From assembly GCA_027050775.1 (NCBI GenBank), contig JALUBH010000020.1:186001-250000 (forward strand): a stretch of 64,000 nucleotides of DNA. Reading direction: 5' to 3'. Positions 18,030-26,906 of this stretch are shown here, piece after piece (positions within the stretch are counted from its first letter, which is position 1; each line of letters begins with the position of its first letter). The stretch is from Campylobacteraceae bacterium. Lineage in GTDB: Bacteria > Campylobacterota > Campylobacteria > Campylobacterales > Sulfurospirillaceae. The position numbers and the translations under genes were made by a program. The notes under the pieces are model-generated. The model did not search any database. It saw only the letters and a list, made by a program, of their open reading frames with translations, and had not been told where the DNA came from.

Positions 18030-19139
18030 ATGTTTAGCTGTGAACAAGAAAAGAAAATAGTACAAAATAAGAATTTTAATATCCTGATAGTTGAAGACTC
18101 ACGAGTTATAAACAACACATTGACATCACGCCTGAGAGAGAAAGGCTTTAATTGCCATCAAAGCTATGACCTTGCGCAAGCGAGGGAGATTTTACAAAAC
18201 AATAAAATCACTCTTGTCATTTTAGATTTACACCTTCCCGATGGAGATGGAGAGGATTTGATAGATGAAATCAAAGAGGCAAACAGAGATACAAAAATTG
18301 TAATATTTACATCTGAAAATGATCTTTTACGCAGAGATGAGCTCTTTAGACTTGGCATACTCGACTATCTGCTTAAAGGCAGAAATGCAAACTTAACTGT
18401 TAAAGAGATTGAAATTATCATAGAAAGCGTACAGATTAACCCAAACTATACGCTTTTAATCGTTGATGATTCCCGTGTCATAAGAAAAATGATGAACAAA
18501 ATCCTCTCTTCCTGCGGATATACAATTGTTGAAGCAAAAAATGGTGCGGAAGCGATTCAAAGAGTAGCTGACACAGATATTGATTTGATGCTGCTCGACA
18601 TGCAAATGCCGGATATGAGTGGCTTAGATGCACTAAAACAGATAAAATATGATGAAAAGAATTTTAATCTACCTGTTTTTATGATCTCGAGTACTTTGGA
18701 TATAGAAGTGATGAGAGATGCTTATAAAGCTGGCGTTTTAGATTATTTTAAAAAGCCATTTTCACCTGAAGAGCTTAAATTAAAAGTCGAACAAGTCATT
18801 CGACAAAAACAGATCAAGACAAATCTTGAGTACACCCTTAAAACCAGTGAACTCTGTAGCTATTTTTTAAATAAATTCTATGTCAGTGCAATATTTTATG
18901 CCGATTCAAAATTAAAATATGCAAATAAAAATTTTTATAAGGAATTCGGGGAAAATGTTGTCAATATGGGGCAGGCTTTTGAAAAGTTTCATCCCGCACT
19001 TATACAAGATTTGATTATAGCTATGAAAAATTTTCAAAGCTATAATAGTAAAATCACCGACAGAGAAAATCAAAGCTATCTTGTAAAACTTGTTCCCGTG
19101 GATAAGGACGAGTTTTTAGTTGCTTTTGAGAAGATTTAG
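18030..19139 (+). CDS. response regulator with two receiver domains and a PAS-like C-terminus
   Basis: 369 residues from ATG 18030 (GGGAAG upstream); an in-frame GTG two codons earlier is less likely. Receiver 1 (about 16-130) has ILIVEDSRV and phospho-acceptor VILDLHLPDGDG. Receiver 2 (about 140-260) has LLIVDDSRV, LMLLDMQMPDMSG and the KPF motif. The last ~100 residues (ADSKLKYANKNFYKEFGENV) resemble a PAS fold and have no DNA-binding or enzymatic output. It is probably an adaptor in the relay with the neighbouring kinase and HD-GYP regulator. Its stop overlaps that of the HD-GYP gene (TTAG). Confidence 0.85.
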   Translation: MFSCEQEKKIVQNKNFNILIVEDSRVINNTLTSRLREKGFNCHQSYDLAQAREILQNNKITLVILDLHLPDGDGEDLIDEIKEANRDTKIVIFTSENDLLRRDELFRLGILDYLLKGRNANLTVKEIEIIIESVQINPNYTLLIVDDSRVIRKMMNKILSSCGYTIVEAKNGAEAIQRVADTDIDLMLLDMQMPDMSGLDALKQIKYDEKNFNLPVFMISSTLDIEVMRDAYKAGVLDYFKKPFSPEELKLKVEQVIRQKQIKTNLEYTLKTSELCSYFLNKFYVSAIFYADSKLKYANKNFYKEFGENVVNMGQAFEKFHPALIQDLIIAMKNFQSYNSKITDRENQSYLVKLVPVDKDEFLVAFEKI

Positions 19140-20176
19140 TCTTCTTGAAAGCGTTTATAAATCCTTTTGACTTCATCTAAGTTCTCTACAAAGTACTCGA
19201 CTATTTGTGGATCAAAATGCCTCTCTTTTTCTTCAATCAGCAAATTTAATGCTTTTTCAAAACTCCATGCCTCTTTATAGGGTCGTTTTGATGTGAGAGC
19301 ATCAAATACATCCGCAACAGCAACTATACGACCATATAGAGGTATATCTTTACCTTGAAGACCTTTTGGATATCCCTTGCCGTTATATCTTTCATGGTGA
19401 GTTAGTGCTACTACCTCACCTGCTTGCAGATAAGGATTTTCTCTTCCATGCAATATACTTCCACCTATACTTGAATGCTCTTGCATCTGAGTAAACTCCT
19501 CTTTGGTTAATTTTCCTGGTTTAAGCAAAATATTATCATGAATCCCTATTTTCCCAATGTCATGCAGTGGTGCGGCATAGTAGATAATATCTTGTTCTTC
19601 TTTTGATAATCCATATGCTTTGGCAAGAAGTTTGGAGTAGTGAGATACTCTTGCGATATGACTTGCTGTTTCTGGATCTTTATGCTCTGCTGCTTTTGAA
19701 AGTACCTCTAAGGCTTCATATTCACTTTTTTTAAGTAAAGCAGTTGTTTCTTCTACTTTTTCATTAAGAAGACGGTTAAAATTTTGTGTTAATTTCAATG
19801 AAGCTTTTAATTCCAAAATATTTTTAAAACGGAGTTTGAAAATTACAGGAGATACAGGTTTCATCAAAAACTCTGTCACGCCTACTTCAAGGGCTTCATA
19901 CATAACTTCATTGTTATTGTTTGCTGTAATCATGATAGATACCAAATCAGGATAAATCGCTTTTGTCTCTTTAAGTAGCTCTATTCCGTTCATTTGTGGC
20001 ATATTGAAGTCTGTTACTAGTACATCAGTTTTATTGTTTTTTATATATTCTAATGCTTCAAGAGGGTTGTCAAAGGTAAAAACATTTTTGTACTCATCTT
20101 TGCTTAAGATGCTCTCCAGCAAAAGAAGATTGACAATTTCGTCATCAACAACAACCACATTTAATTTATTTGACAT
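19136..20176 (-). CDS. REC-HD-GYP response regulator, predicted cyclic-di-GMP phosphodiesterase
   Basis: 346 residues. Receiver domain with acidic pocket DDE (11-13) and phospho-acceptor Asp56, a coiled linker (about 120-155), then an HD-GYP domain: HDIGKIG (His204-Asp205), LKPGKL, THHERYNGKGYPKG (GYP at 267-269). HD-GYP enzymes hydrolyse c-di-GMP. The receiver probably takes phosphate from the hybrid kinase encoded upstream, with which it overlaps by 11 bases. Confidence 0.93.
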   Translation of the reverse strand: MSNKLNVVVVDDEIVNLLLLESILSKDEYKNVFTFDNPLEALEYIKNNKTDVLVTDFNMPQMNGIELLKETKAIYPDLVSIMITANNNNEVMYEALEVGVTEFLMKPVSPVIFKLRFKNILELKASLKLTQNFNRLLNEKVEETTALLKKSEYEALEVLSKAAEHKDPETASHIARVSHYSKLLAKAYGLSKEEQDIIYYAAPLHDIGKIGIHDNILLKPGKLTKEEFTQMQEHSSIGGSILHGRENPYLQAGEVVALTHHERYNGKGYPKGLQGKDIPLYGRIVAVADVFDALTSKRPYKEAWSFEKALNLLIEEKERHFDPQIVEYFVENLDEVKRIYKRFQED

Positions 20177-23100
20177 TTTTGAAGCCCTTCTCTAATAAAA
20201 CAATATATTTTTTTATCATTTGTAAGACATAATTATACTCAATTTTTACATTATTTTTCGTATCTTCTTCTATTTTTTTCATTGTTTGGCCTATCTCATC
20301 CAATGCAAGAGTTAAAGATGAGCCTTTTAACTTATGTGCTATGTTTAAGATGCTCTTTTTATCGCCGTTTTTAAATGCTTTTTCAAGCTCTTTTTCAGAA
20401 TCTTTTAGATTTTGCACAAAAGCGCTTATGAGTTTTTTAGCTATAGTATCGTCAAGCTCCAGACGAGATTTAATCATACTGAGCAAATCTTTAAAATCTA
20501 AAGTAACTTTTTGCTTCTCTTTTTGTCTCTCATCATGCGGTGCATACTTTGCTAACACTCTTTGCAGCTCTTTTACCTCTATGGGTTTTGCTATATAATC
20601 ATCCATGCCAGCTTCAATAAATCTCTCTTTATCACCCTTGAGTGCATTAGCAGTGAGAGCAATTATAGGTATATATTTTTTCACTTTTAAGCGTATAATT
20701 TTTGTGGCATCAACTCCATTCATTTTAGGCATATTAACATCCATAAATATCATATCATAAGAAAACGATGTTGCTTTCTCAACTGCTTCTTCCCCGTCAT
20801 ATGCAAATTCATAGATGATATTTGGGTATTTGTCAAGCAAAGATTCCATCAACATTCGATTTATATCATAATCCTCAGCGATAAGAACCTTTAAGTTTTG
20901 CGTAAAGCCAGAATCAGCATCTTCCTTGTGCATTAAAGTGTGATTTTGCATCTTAGAGAGTAAAAAGTTATATAAATGCGAACCAAAAGATTCATCAAAT
21001 GTAAGGTCTATACAATCGAGATATTCTTGATTGCATTTATCAGTTATACAGATAATCTGTTCTCGCGGCAGAGTCTTGCGTATCTTCATGCCCGTCTGTG
21101 TATCGAGAGTAAAAACGATACTGTTGTTTTTTAGCAATTTAGTAAAATCATCCTCTTTTGAAATATACTTATATAGAATGTTAAAAGATTCAAAAGTGCT
21201 CTCTATTGTATTTGTAGCAAGTTTTTTATCATCTTTGACGATGATAATCTCATAGCCTGTCAAAAGATTTTTCAAAATAGTGCTTCTATTACATTTTTTA
21301 AAATTTAAATCGAAGAAAAATGTTGTTCCCTTCCCTTCTATAGATTCTACCTGTAGTTCTCCCCCAAATACTTTCACTAAATCAGCACTTATCGAGAGAC
21401 CAAGCCCAGTGCCACCAAATTTTCGTGTTGTAGTATTGTCAGCTTGAGAAAAAGGTTTAAAGATTTTTTTAAGTTTTTCTTGTGGTATACCTATGCCGTT
21501 GTCTGAGACACGAAAACGCACAGTTTGAAATGCGTCATTTTCTTTGAGAACTTCTGTTTGAAAAATAACCTGACCATTTTTCGGTGTAAATTTAATAGCA
21601 TTCGAGAGAAGATTGGTTATGATTTGTCGAAGCCTTGTTGAATCACTTAATATACATTCAAACATCTTTGTGTCAAGCTTATCGACATATATGAGAGATT
21701 TTTGTTCCGCTAGAGATTTAAGCAACTCAAAAGTGGCATTAAACTCTACAAAAGGATTGATTTTGACATTTTCCAACTCTATTTTGTTATTTGCAATCTT
21801 TGATGAATCAAGAATATCGTTGATGATATTTAAGAGTGTACGAGTTGAGCTATTAATCATATCTACATATTTTTTTTGATTATCTGAAAGTTCTGTATTT
21901 TGCAAGAGTTCTGCAAATCCAAGAATTCCATTCATAGGGGTTCTAATCTCATGCGACATATTTGCCAAGAACATCGCCTGTGCGGCTTCTGCCTGTTGGG
22001 CTTTTTCTTTTGAATGTTCGAGCTCTGTTATATCATTGAGTGTATGAGTAACATAAGTTGTTTCGTCATCATAAACAACTTTACGAGATTTTATACTATA
22101 TATGCGCTCCTCGTGATTGGCATCCATTATCAAAGCAAGGTGTATTTTATAAGGCTCTTTGAGTATTGTATCATACCACATTTTAGGCTTTTTTTCTTTC
22201 TTTAAATAGCCCTCTTTTTCTATAAAAAGATCACAAATACACTCATGCCAACTTTTAAAACTCTCTAAATCTTTATAGCCAAATGTTCTAAAAAAGGCAT
22301 CATTGACTTTATCAATCTGATTATTTCTCGTAACAACAATAACATTTTCTTCATTGTTAAGAAGCATATTGGAAAACTTAAGTTGATTTTCGTATGCTTT
22401 TTTACTCTTTACAACATCTGTTATATCCTCTCTGATGGCTAAATATTCTACGATATTGTGTTTTTGGTCAAACATAGGAAAGATATGTGTTTTTATATAG
22501 TAGATAGAACCATCTTTCGCCCTATTTGAGAGCTCTCCATGCCAAATATTTCCTTTTTGAATAGTATCCCACAAATCCTTGAAAACTAATGCATCGATAT
22601 CAGGATTGCGTACGATATTGTGAGATTTTCCCAAAAGCTCCTCTCTTTTATAACCACTTATCTTTTCAAACGCCTCATTGGTGTAAGTGATATCACCTTT
22701 TAGGTCAGTCTTCGATATAATAACGATGCCATTGATAGCTTTCAAAAACTCACTATAATTAAATTTTTCAGACCGAAACTCTTTTTGCTGTTTTTCAAGA
22801 TTTTTGGAAATATAGTCAATTAAATGCAGGGTTGCGCTTTCAGTTATTTTTTTGCTTTGCGAAGAGTCTTGTTGCGATTTTTCTTCTATCTCTATAGATT
22901 GCGTTCCTTTTTCAAAAAGGAAAAGTAGTGTTGTTGTGGTATTGAGCAAAACTGCCTGTTTTGTGCTGTTGTAAAATTCCCCGTAGGTAAAAAAACCAGC
23001 AGTCGGAGCGATTGAATTGGCAACGGCAAATGATTTTTCAAGTTCAAAAGATAAAAACTGTTTTCTTGCTGCACAGGAGTAGATAAATCCAGCTTGAAAA

Positions 23101-24011
23101 TGGTTGTTATTGATATCTACATTCTCTTCTGGGTGGTACTGATTTACCATTTGAGTGCTTCCCAAGCCAAATCTTACTTTATCACCCTCGTGCAAAAGTC
23201 CGGCATAGACGATACTTTCATCTTCAAGCATCTGTATCATAGATCTGGCGATAGTTACACCATTTTCTTGCTTAAGTAGAGGAAATTCAAATGCCGAAGC
23301 AAGCAAGTTTTTTGCAACTTCTTTGCCTAAAACCTCTTCATGAAGCATTTTTACCGGTTTATTGTCTATCTCATATACTCTGTTTCCATCTGCTTTTGTT
23401 ATGGTAAAGCTGGGACCAACAGCTCTCCATCCTAGGTTATAATCACTATAAGCTTCAAGATCATCTCCATTTAACGCTACGGCGACAGCACCTTTTGTAC
23501 GGAGTTTATTATTATATATGACAAAGGTTTCTTTAAAAGCAAAAAGATCTGCAGCCATACCGCCAGAGATGAGCACATGGCTAGGATTACAACTACTAAA
23601 ACCGTTTAGATACTCTTCTCCTACATGCAACAAACCTTCAACAAAAGAGATGATACATTTTGTATCTTTTCGTATCAGTTCCTTTGCGACTTTTTGTCCG
23701 AGTGCATAAGAGTCTTCGTCATCTGCGTAAAAAATGATTGGTATGGTTTTTTCAAAAATAGAGATACTTAAAACAACACTCTTTTCAAGCATTTTAGATG
23801 AAAGGACTTCTCCTGCAGTTGAACAGCCGATAAGTTTTGCATTTGGCAATATCGTACATATATCCGTAACAATTGTTTGCACCTCTTCTTTATCTTTAAA
23901 GGAGGTAAACATTTGTATAAAAATTTTATCATCAAAAAGCGTGACATTATTTACATGCAGATATTCTAAAAACTCTTTTTTTGAAGTATAGCTATAGTTA
24001 AATTGTTTCAC
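20166..24011 (-). CDS. FIST-PAS-PAS hybrid sensor histidine kinase with REC and Hpt domains
   Basis: 1281 residues from a GTG start. Order: FIST sensor (about 1-390; GWRAVGPSFTITKADGNRVY), two PAS domains (about 420-520 and 540-660), HisKA with MSHEIRTPMNG (His687), HATPase (GTGLGLSISADLVKVFGG), a degenerate receiver-like region, a true receiver (FMDVNMPKMNG, Asp1091) and an Hpt domain (IAHKLKGSSL, His1226). There are no TM helices, so it is cytoplasmic. FIST domains bind small ligands such as amino acids (family knowledge). The complete internal phosphorelay probably feeds the HD-GYP regulator just downstream. Confidence 0.93.
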   Translation of the reverse strand: MKQFNYSYTSKKEFLEYLHVNNVTLFDDKIFIQMFTSFKDKEEVQTIVTDICTILPNAKLIGCSTAGEVLSSKMLEKSVVLSISIFEKTIPIIFYADDEDSYALGQKVAKELIRKDTKCIISFVEGLLHVGEEYLNGFSSCNPSHVLISGGMAADLFAFKETFVIYNNKLRTKGAVAVALNGDDLEAYSDYNLGWRAVGPSFTITKADGNRVYEIDNKPVKMLHEEVLGKEVAKNLLASAFEFPLLKQENGVTIARSMIQMLEDESIVYAGLLHEGDKVRFGLGSTQMVNQYHPEENVDINNNHFQAGFIYSCAARKQFLSFELEKSFAVANSIAPTAGFFTYGEFYNSTKQAVLLNTTTTLLFLFEKGTQSIEIEEKSQQDSSQSKKITESATLHLIDYISKNLEKQQKEFRSEKFNYSEFLKAINGIVIISKTDLKGDITYTNEAFEKISGYKREELLGKSHNIVRNPDIDALVFKDLWDTIQKGNIWHGELSNRAKDGSIYYIKTHIFPMFDQKHNIVEYLAIREDITDVVKSKKAYENQLKFSNMLLNNEENVIVVTRNNQIDKVNDAFFRTFGYKDLESFKSWHECICDLFIEKEGYLKKEKKPKMWYDTILKEPYKIHLALIMDANHEERIYSIKSRKVVYDDETTYVTHTLNDITELEHSKEKAQQAEAAQAMFLANMSHEIRTPMNGILGFAELLQNTELSDNQKKYVDMINSSTRTLLNIINDILDSSKIANNKIELENVKINPFVEFNATFELLKSLAEQKSLIYVDKLDTKMFECILSDSTRLRQIITNLLSNAIKFTPKNGQVIFQTEVLKENDAFQTVRFRVSDNGIGIPQEKLKKIFKPFSQADNTTTRKFGGTGLGLSISADLVKVFGGELQVESIEGKGTTFFFDLNFKKCNRSTILKNLLTGYEIIIVKDDKKLATNTIESTFESFNILYKYISKEDDFTKLLKNNSIVFTLDTQTGMKIRKTLPREQIICITDKCNQEYLDCIDLTFDESFGSHLYNFLLSKMQNHTLMHKEDADSGFTQNLKVLIAEDYDINRMLMESLLDKYPNIIYEFAYDGEEAVEKATSFSYDMIFMDVNMPKMNGVDATKIIRLKVKKYIPIIALTANALKGDKERFIEAGMDDYIAKPIEVKELQRVLAKYAPHDERQKEKQKVTLDFKDLLSMIKSRLELDDTIAKKLISAFVQNLKDSEKELEKAFKNGDKKSILNIAHKLKGSSLTLALDEIGQTMKKIEEDTKNNVKIEYNYVLQMIKKYIVLLEKGFKNVK

Positions 24012-24017
24012 TCATGA

Positions 24018-24523
24018 TCACCTTTTAATATAGTAAGTTCCATCAGCACTTACCTCTTTTTTAAATCCATCCAGAACAAAAGAGATATCAGCATAACCCA
24101 TAAAGAGTATGCCGCCATGAGGCATGATTGCATAGATGTCTGTAAGTGCTTTTCTTTTTTCTGTATCATCAAGGTATATTAACATATTTCTACAAAAAAT
24201 AACCTCAAAACCGCCAAGTTTTAAAAATGAATCATCAAAGATATTTTGATGATAAAAGTTTGCGGAACACTTAAAGTTTGCGTCTATGCCTAGAACATTC
24301 ACTCCTTGCATGTTTTCTTCCTTTAAGTAGATTAAAATCGAATACACCTCTTCACTGCTTGAACTTGGAACGCATAAAATATTTTTAATATTATGGCTTT
24401 GTAAGTAGTTGGTTAAAATCTTCAAGTAGCATTTTGGCTTCTGCGTCATCGAAGCGAAATGTTTTTGGAACTTTTTTGTCTCGGGGATTTTTTGCGTCTT
24501 ATTTTTTTAAGCCAAGAAAACAT
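24018..24523 (-). pseudogene. cheR-like methyltransferase remnant
   Basis: The intact frame (from 24449) keeps only the second half of a CheR methyltransferase: VLGIDANF, then FEVIFCRNMLIYLDDTEKRKALTDIY and GGILFMGYADIS. The SAM-binding first motif is weak (ILCVPSSSSEEVYS, where CheR has a Gly/Cys-rich SAGCSTGEE). Upstream, protein-like text continues in other frames: a start MFSWLKKIRRKK at 24523 and RFDDAEAKMLLEDFNQLL. This implies at least two frameshifts. A shortened product from 24449 could still be made, and its end supplies the ribosome-binding site of the kinase gene. Full CheR is about 270 residues. Confidence 0.65.
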
Positions 24524-24743
24524 TTATATCCTTTATGATTTCATCGATTGAGAATATAGCTGATGCTACCCCTATCTCTTTAGCGCTCTTTGGCATGCCG
24601 TAAACTATAGATGTCTTTTTATCCTGTGCAACAATAATTCCCTGCATCTTTAAGCACTTTTAACCCTTTTGAGCCATCTGCACCCATACCACTGAGCAAA
24701 TAGGGGCGAATCTCATAATTTTCAACCTTCGAAGCTGAGATTT
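24507..24743 (-). pseudogene. cheB methylesterase C-terminal fragment
   Basis: On the minus strand one frame reads RPYLLSGMGADGSKGLKVL and, after a frameshift near 24640, another reads IIVAQDKKTSIVYGMPKSA and ends with a stop at 24507. Together these are the last ~75 residues of a CheB catalytic domain (GMG.DG and AQD...VYGMP motifs). The rest of the gene is missing. It is joined upstream to a piece of an MCP gene. Confidence 0.75.
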
Positions 24744-24915
24744 TTATGTACGCTCTGCTAGTTGTTGTACTTCATCTTCGACTACGGCAAAACCGCATTC
24801 ATGCTCACCTGCACAAGCCACTTCTATAGCTGCATTTAATGCAAGCAAGTTTGTCTGGTCTGCAATATATCACCTATAATGCTTAGTACCTCTTTGACTG
24901 AGGCAGCTTCGCTTG
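24744..24915 (-). pseudogene. methyl-accepting chemotaxis protein fragment (signalling tip)
   Basis: The minus strand reads [18 protein letters not shown], shifts by a 2-base insertion near 24870, then reads [20 protein letters not shown] and [16 protein letters not shown], ending at a stop. This is the conserved hairpin tip of an MCP, with departures from consensus (EVACAG for EAARAG, ECGF for GRGF). Both ends are truncated, so it cannot work. Confidence 0.8.
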
Positions 24916-24919
24916 CAAG

Positions 24920-25100
24920 GTAGCTCTTTAATTTCATACTTATTTAACCTATTTAAAATAATTTTATCTCTTATCGTTTTACAGAAATTAAGATTAGTAG
25001 AATGGAAAGACTTCTTAAAAGATATTCCATTTATTCTTTTTGAAAAATAATAGATATTATTTCTTTTGTAGATATCTTTTAATTTTAAAAAGTTGGACAA
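24920..25100 (-). pseudogene. N-terminal fragment of a tyrosine recombinase-like integrase
   Basis: The frame from ATG 25100 gives about 60 basic residues (KLKDIYKRNNIYYFSKRING, then KTIRDKIILNRL), which resemble the arm-binding N-terminus of phage/island integrases. Close to 24920 the text changes to the MCP fragment out of frame. The start lies 85 bases past the 3' end of tRNA-Ser, where island integrases usually sit. The family call rests on position and the short N-terminal pattern. Confidence 0.5.
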
Positions 25101-25124
25101 TTGTTGGACAATTGTTGGACAATT
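25092..25124. repeat. three tandem copies of GTTGGACAATT
   Basis: Three perfect 11-bp direct repeats overlap the start of the integrase remnant and lie between it and tRNA-Ser. They could be recombinase arm sites or operators. They are too few and too close together to be a CRISPR. Confidence 0.85.
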
Positions 25125-25184
25125 TAAAAAATAAGATTTTTTAATTCTTTGAAATGTTGATTTTATGGGGGTTTGTGAATAAAC

Positions 25185-25275
25185 TGGCGGACAGGGAGGG
25201 ATTCGAACCCTCGGTACCGTTACCAGTACGCATCCTTAGCAGGGATGTGGTTTCAGCCAACTCACCCACCTGTCC
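25185..25275 (-). tRNA. tRNA-Ser (anticodon GCU)
   Basis: 91 bases including an encoded CCA. The acceptor stem is GGACAGG/CCTGTCC, the anticodon loop CTGCTAA has anticodon GCT, a long variable arm (class II) follows, and the T-arm is GGGTTCGAATCCC. It reads AGU and AGC codons. Its 3' end faces the integrase remnant. Confidence 0.97.
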
Positions 25276-25336
25276 AACCTTATAAAAAGTAGAACGCAAT
25301 TATACCATTTGAAGATAATAGCATACTTAAATTTTG

Positions 25337-26713
25337 CTACTCTAGCACCCAAACAGAGAAATTTTTACCTTTTATCTTTCCTATCTTTAGCTGAGTATAT
25401 GCTTTTGCTATATAATCTTTTTGTATCGCTACATAACTTTGTCTATCAAATATATCTATCTTACCTATATAGACACTCTTTATACCGGCTTCTTTGGTCA
25501 GCGCTCCTAATATATCTCCCGCTCTGATTTTATTTTTCTTTCCACCCTCAATCACGAGCGTTTTGTTTTCAGGCTGCATAGAAAAGTTTCTTTTTTCTTT
25601 TAAATCATCCTTTTCTCTGAAAATGTACTTTTTATCTATATATTCGTCTAATTTATCTGCCTCATATTCATCGCAAAGTGTTATAGCCACTCCCTCCTTG
25701 CCGGCTCGTGCGGTTCTGCCGGTACGATGAGTATATATCTCAAAAGAGTTAGGCAAATCATAATTTATAACCATATCTAGCTCTTTTATATCAAGACCTC
25801 TAGCAGCAACATCTGTAGCAACTAAAATTCTACAACTTTTATTGACAAACTGCACTAGAACATCTACTCTCTCGTACTGTTCTAAATCGCCATTTATTGC
25901 AAGCGCATCTATGTCTCTTTGTCTAAGCTCTTTGGCTATTTCGTCAGTTTGAATTTTTGTATTACAAAAAATGATAACATTGAGTGGATTGTGCTCACCT
26001 AAAATTTTGGTCAAAGTTGAAAATTTTTCTCTCTTTGGAGTTTTATAGAAATATTCAACTATGTTATTGGCTTCTTCATTTGTGATTGTTTCTATACTCA
26101 CAGAATCAGTCTGTACAGATTGGGCGAGATCTTTTATCTCATCTGGAAAAGTAGCTGAAAACAGAAGTGTTTGTCTCTTGGTTGGCATATACGATATAAT
26201 CTTTTGTATATCTTCAAAAAATCCCATATCTAGCATCCTGTCTGCTTCATCCAAAACTAATATCTCAACACTTTGCAAATCAAGCGAGCCTTTGTTTAAA
26301 TGCCCCAATAATCTTCCCGGAGTACCCACGACTATATGAGCCCCATGTCTCAAAGAGCCTAATTGAGGACCAAATGCCACACCGCCACAAAGTGTAAGAA
26401 CTTTTATATTGTGCTGAAATTTTGCTATATTTCTCAGCTCTGCAGCTACTTGTTCTGATAATTCTCTTGTTGGACATATCACTAAAGATTGGATTTTAAA
26501 TTTTTTGACATCTAGCTTAGAAAGTATCCCTATCCCAAATGCTGCAGTTTTACCGCTTCCTGTTTTTGCTTGCGCAAGAACATCTTTGCCATCAAGAACA
26601 AAAGGTAGACTTTGAGATTGTATAGGTGTCATCTTATCATAACCCATACTACTCAAAGTCTTTAACATCTCTCTTGGTATAGAGAGTTTTGAAAAATCGT
26701 TTTCGTTATTCAC
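25337..26713 (-). CDS. dbpA: DEAD-box ATP-dependent RNA helicase, DbpA-type
   Basis: 458 residues. Motif I is AQAKTGSGKT, Ia PTRELSEQV, Ib GTPGRL, II VLDEADRMLDMGF, III SAT, then ATDVAARGLDI and motif VI HRTGRTARAG. The last ~75 residues (KNKIRAGDILGALTKEAGI, then IGKIDIFDRQSYVAI) are the DbpA RNA-binding domain, which in E. coli and Bacillus recognises 23S rRNA hairpin 92. Role: 50S subunit assembly. It overlaps ywbE by 8 bases. Confidence 0.93.
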   Translation of the reverse strand: MNNENDFSKLSIPREMLKTLSSMGYDKMTPIQSQSLPFVLDGKDVLAQAKTGSGKTAAFGIGILSKLDVKKFKIQSLVICPTRELSEQVAAELRNIAKFQHNIKVLTLCGGVAFGPQLGSLRHGAHIVVGTPGRLLGHLNKGSLDLQSVEILVLDEADRMLDMGFFEDIQKIISYMPTKRQTLLFSATFPDEIKDLAQSVQTDSVSIETITNEEANNIVEYFYKTPKREKFSTLTKILGEHNPLNVIIFCNTKIQTDEIAKELRQRDIDALAINGDLEQYERVDVLVQFVNKSCRILVATDVAARGLDIKELDMVINYDLPNSFEIYTHRTGRTARAGKEGVAITLCDEYEADKLDEYIDKKYIFREKDDLKEKRNFSMQPENKTLVIEGGKKNKIRAGDILGALTKEAGIKSVYIGKIDIFDRQSYVAIQKDYIAKAYTQLKIGKIKGKNFSVWVLE

Positions 26714-26906
26714 TTAATATCTTTTGAACTCTTCCTACTTGAGAATCCATGAGCCTCACTTTTATGCCGTGAGGATGTTTTGGAGATTTTGTGAGGATAT
26801 CTCTGACGATACCCTCAGTCAAAATCCCACTTCTTTGGTCTTGCTTTAAAACTATGGCTACTCTCAAACCGCTTTTGATATTTTTTCTTATTTTTCCATC
26901 CATCAT
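26706..26906 (-). CDS. ywbE: YwbE family protein (DUF2196)
   Basis: 66 residues: VAIVLKQDQRSGILTEGIV and HPHGIKVRL are typical of this small conserved family of unknown function. The start overlaps the AsmA-like gene as ATGA, and its end overlaps dbpA, so the three are co-transcribed. Confidence 0.88.
   Translation of the reverse strand: MMDGKIRKNIKSGLRVAIVLKQDQRSGILTEGIVRDILTKSPKHPHGIKVRLMDSQVGRVQKILSE

Noticed and set aside
24018-24449. Short CheR-like frame as an intact functional gene
   Set aside because: It has only about half of the usual CheR length and matching protein-like text continues upstream in other frames; I treat it as a remnant but cannot exclude a working short product.
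25092-25124. Short tandem repeats as a CRISPR remnant
   Set aside because: The three 11-bp units are directly adjacent without spacers and no cas genes are nearby.
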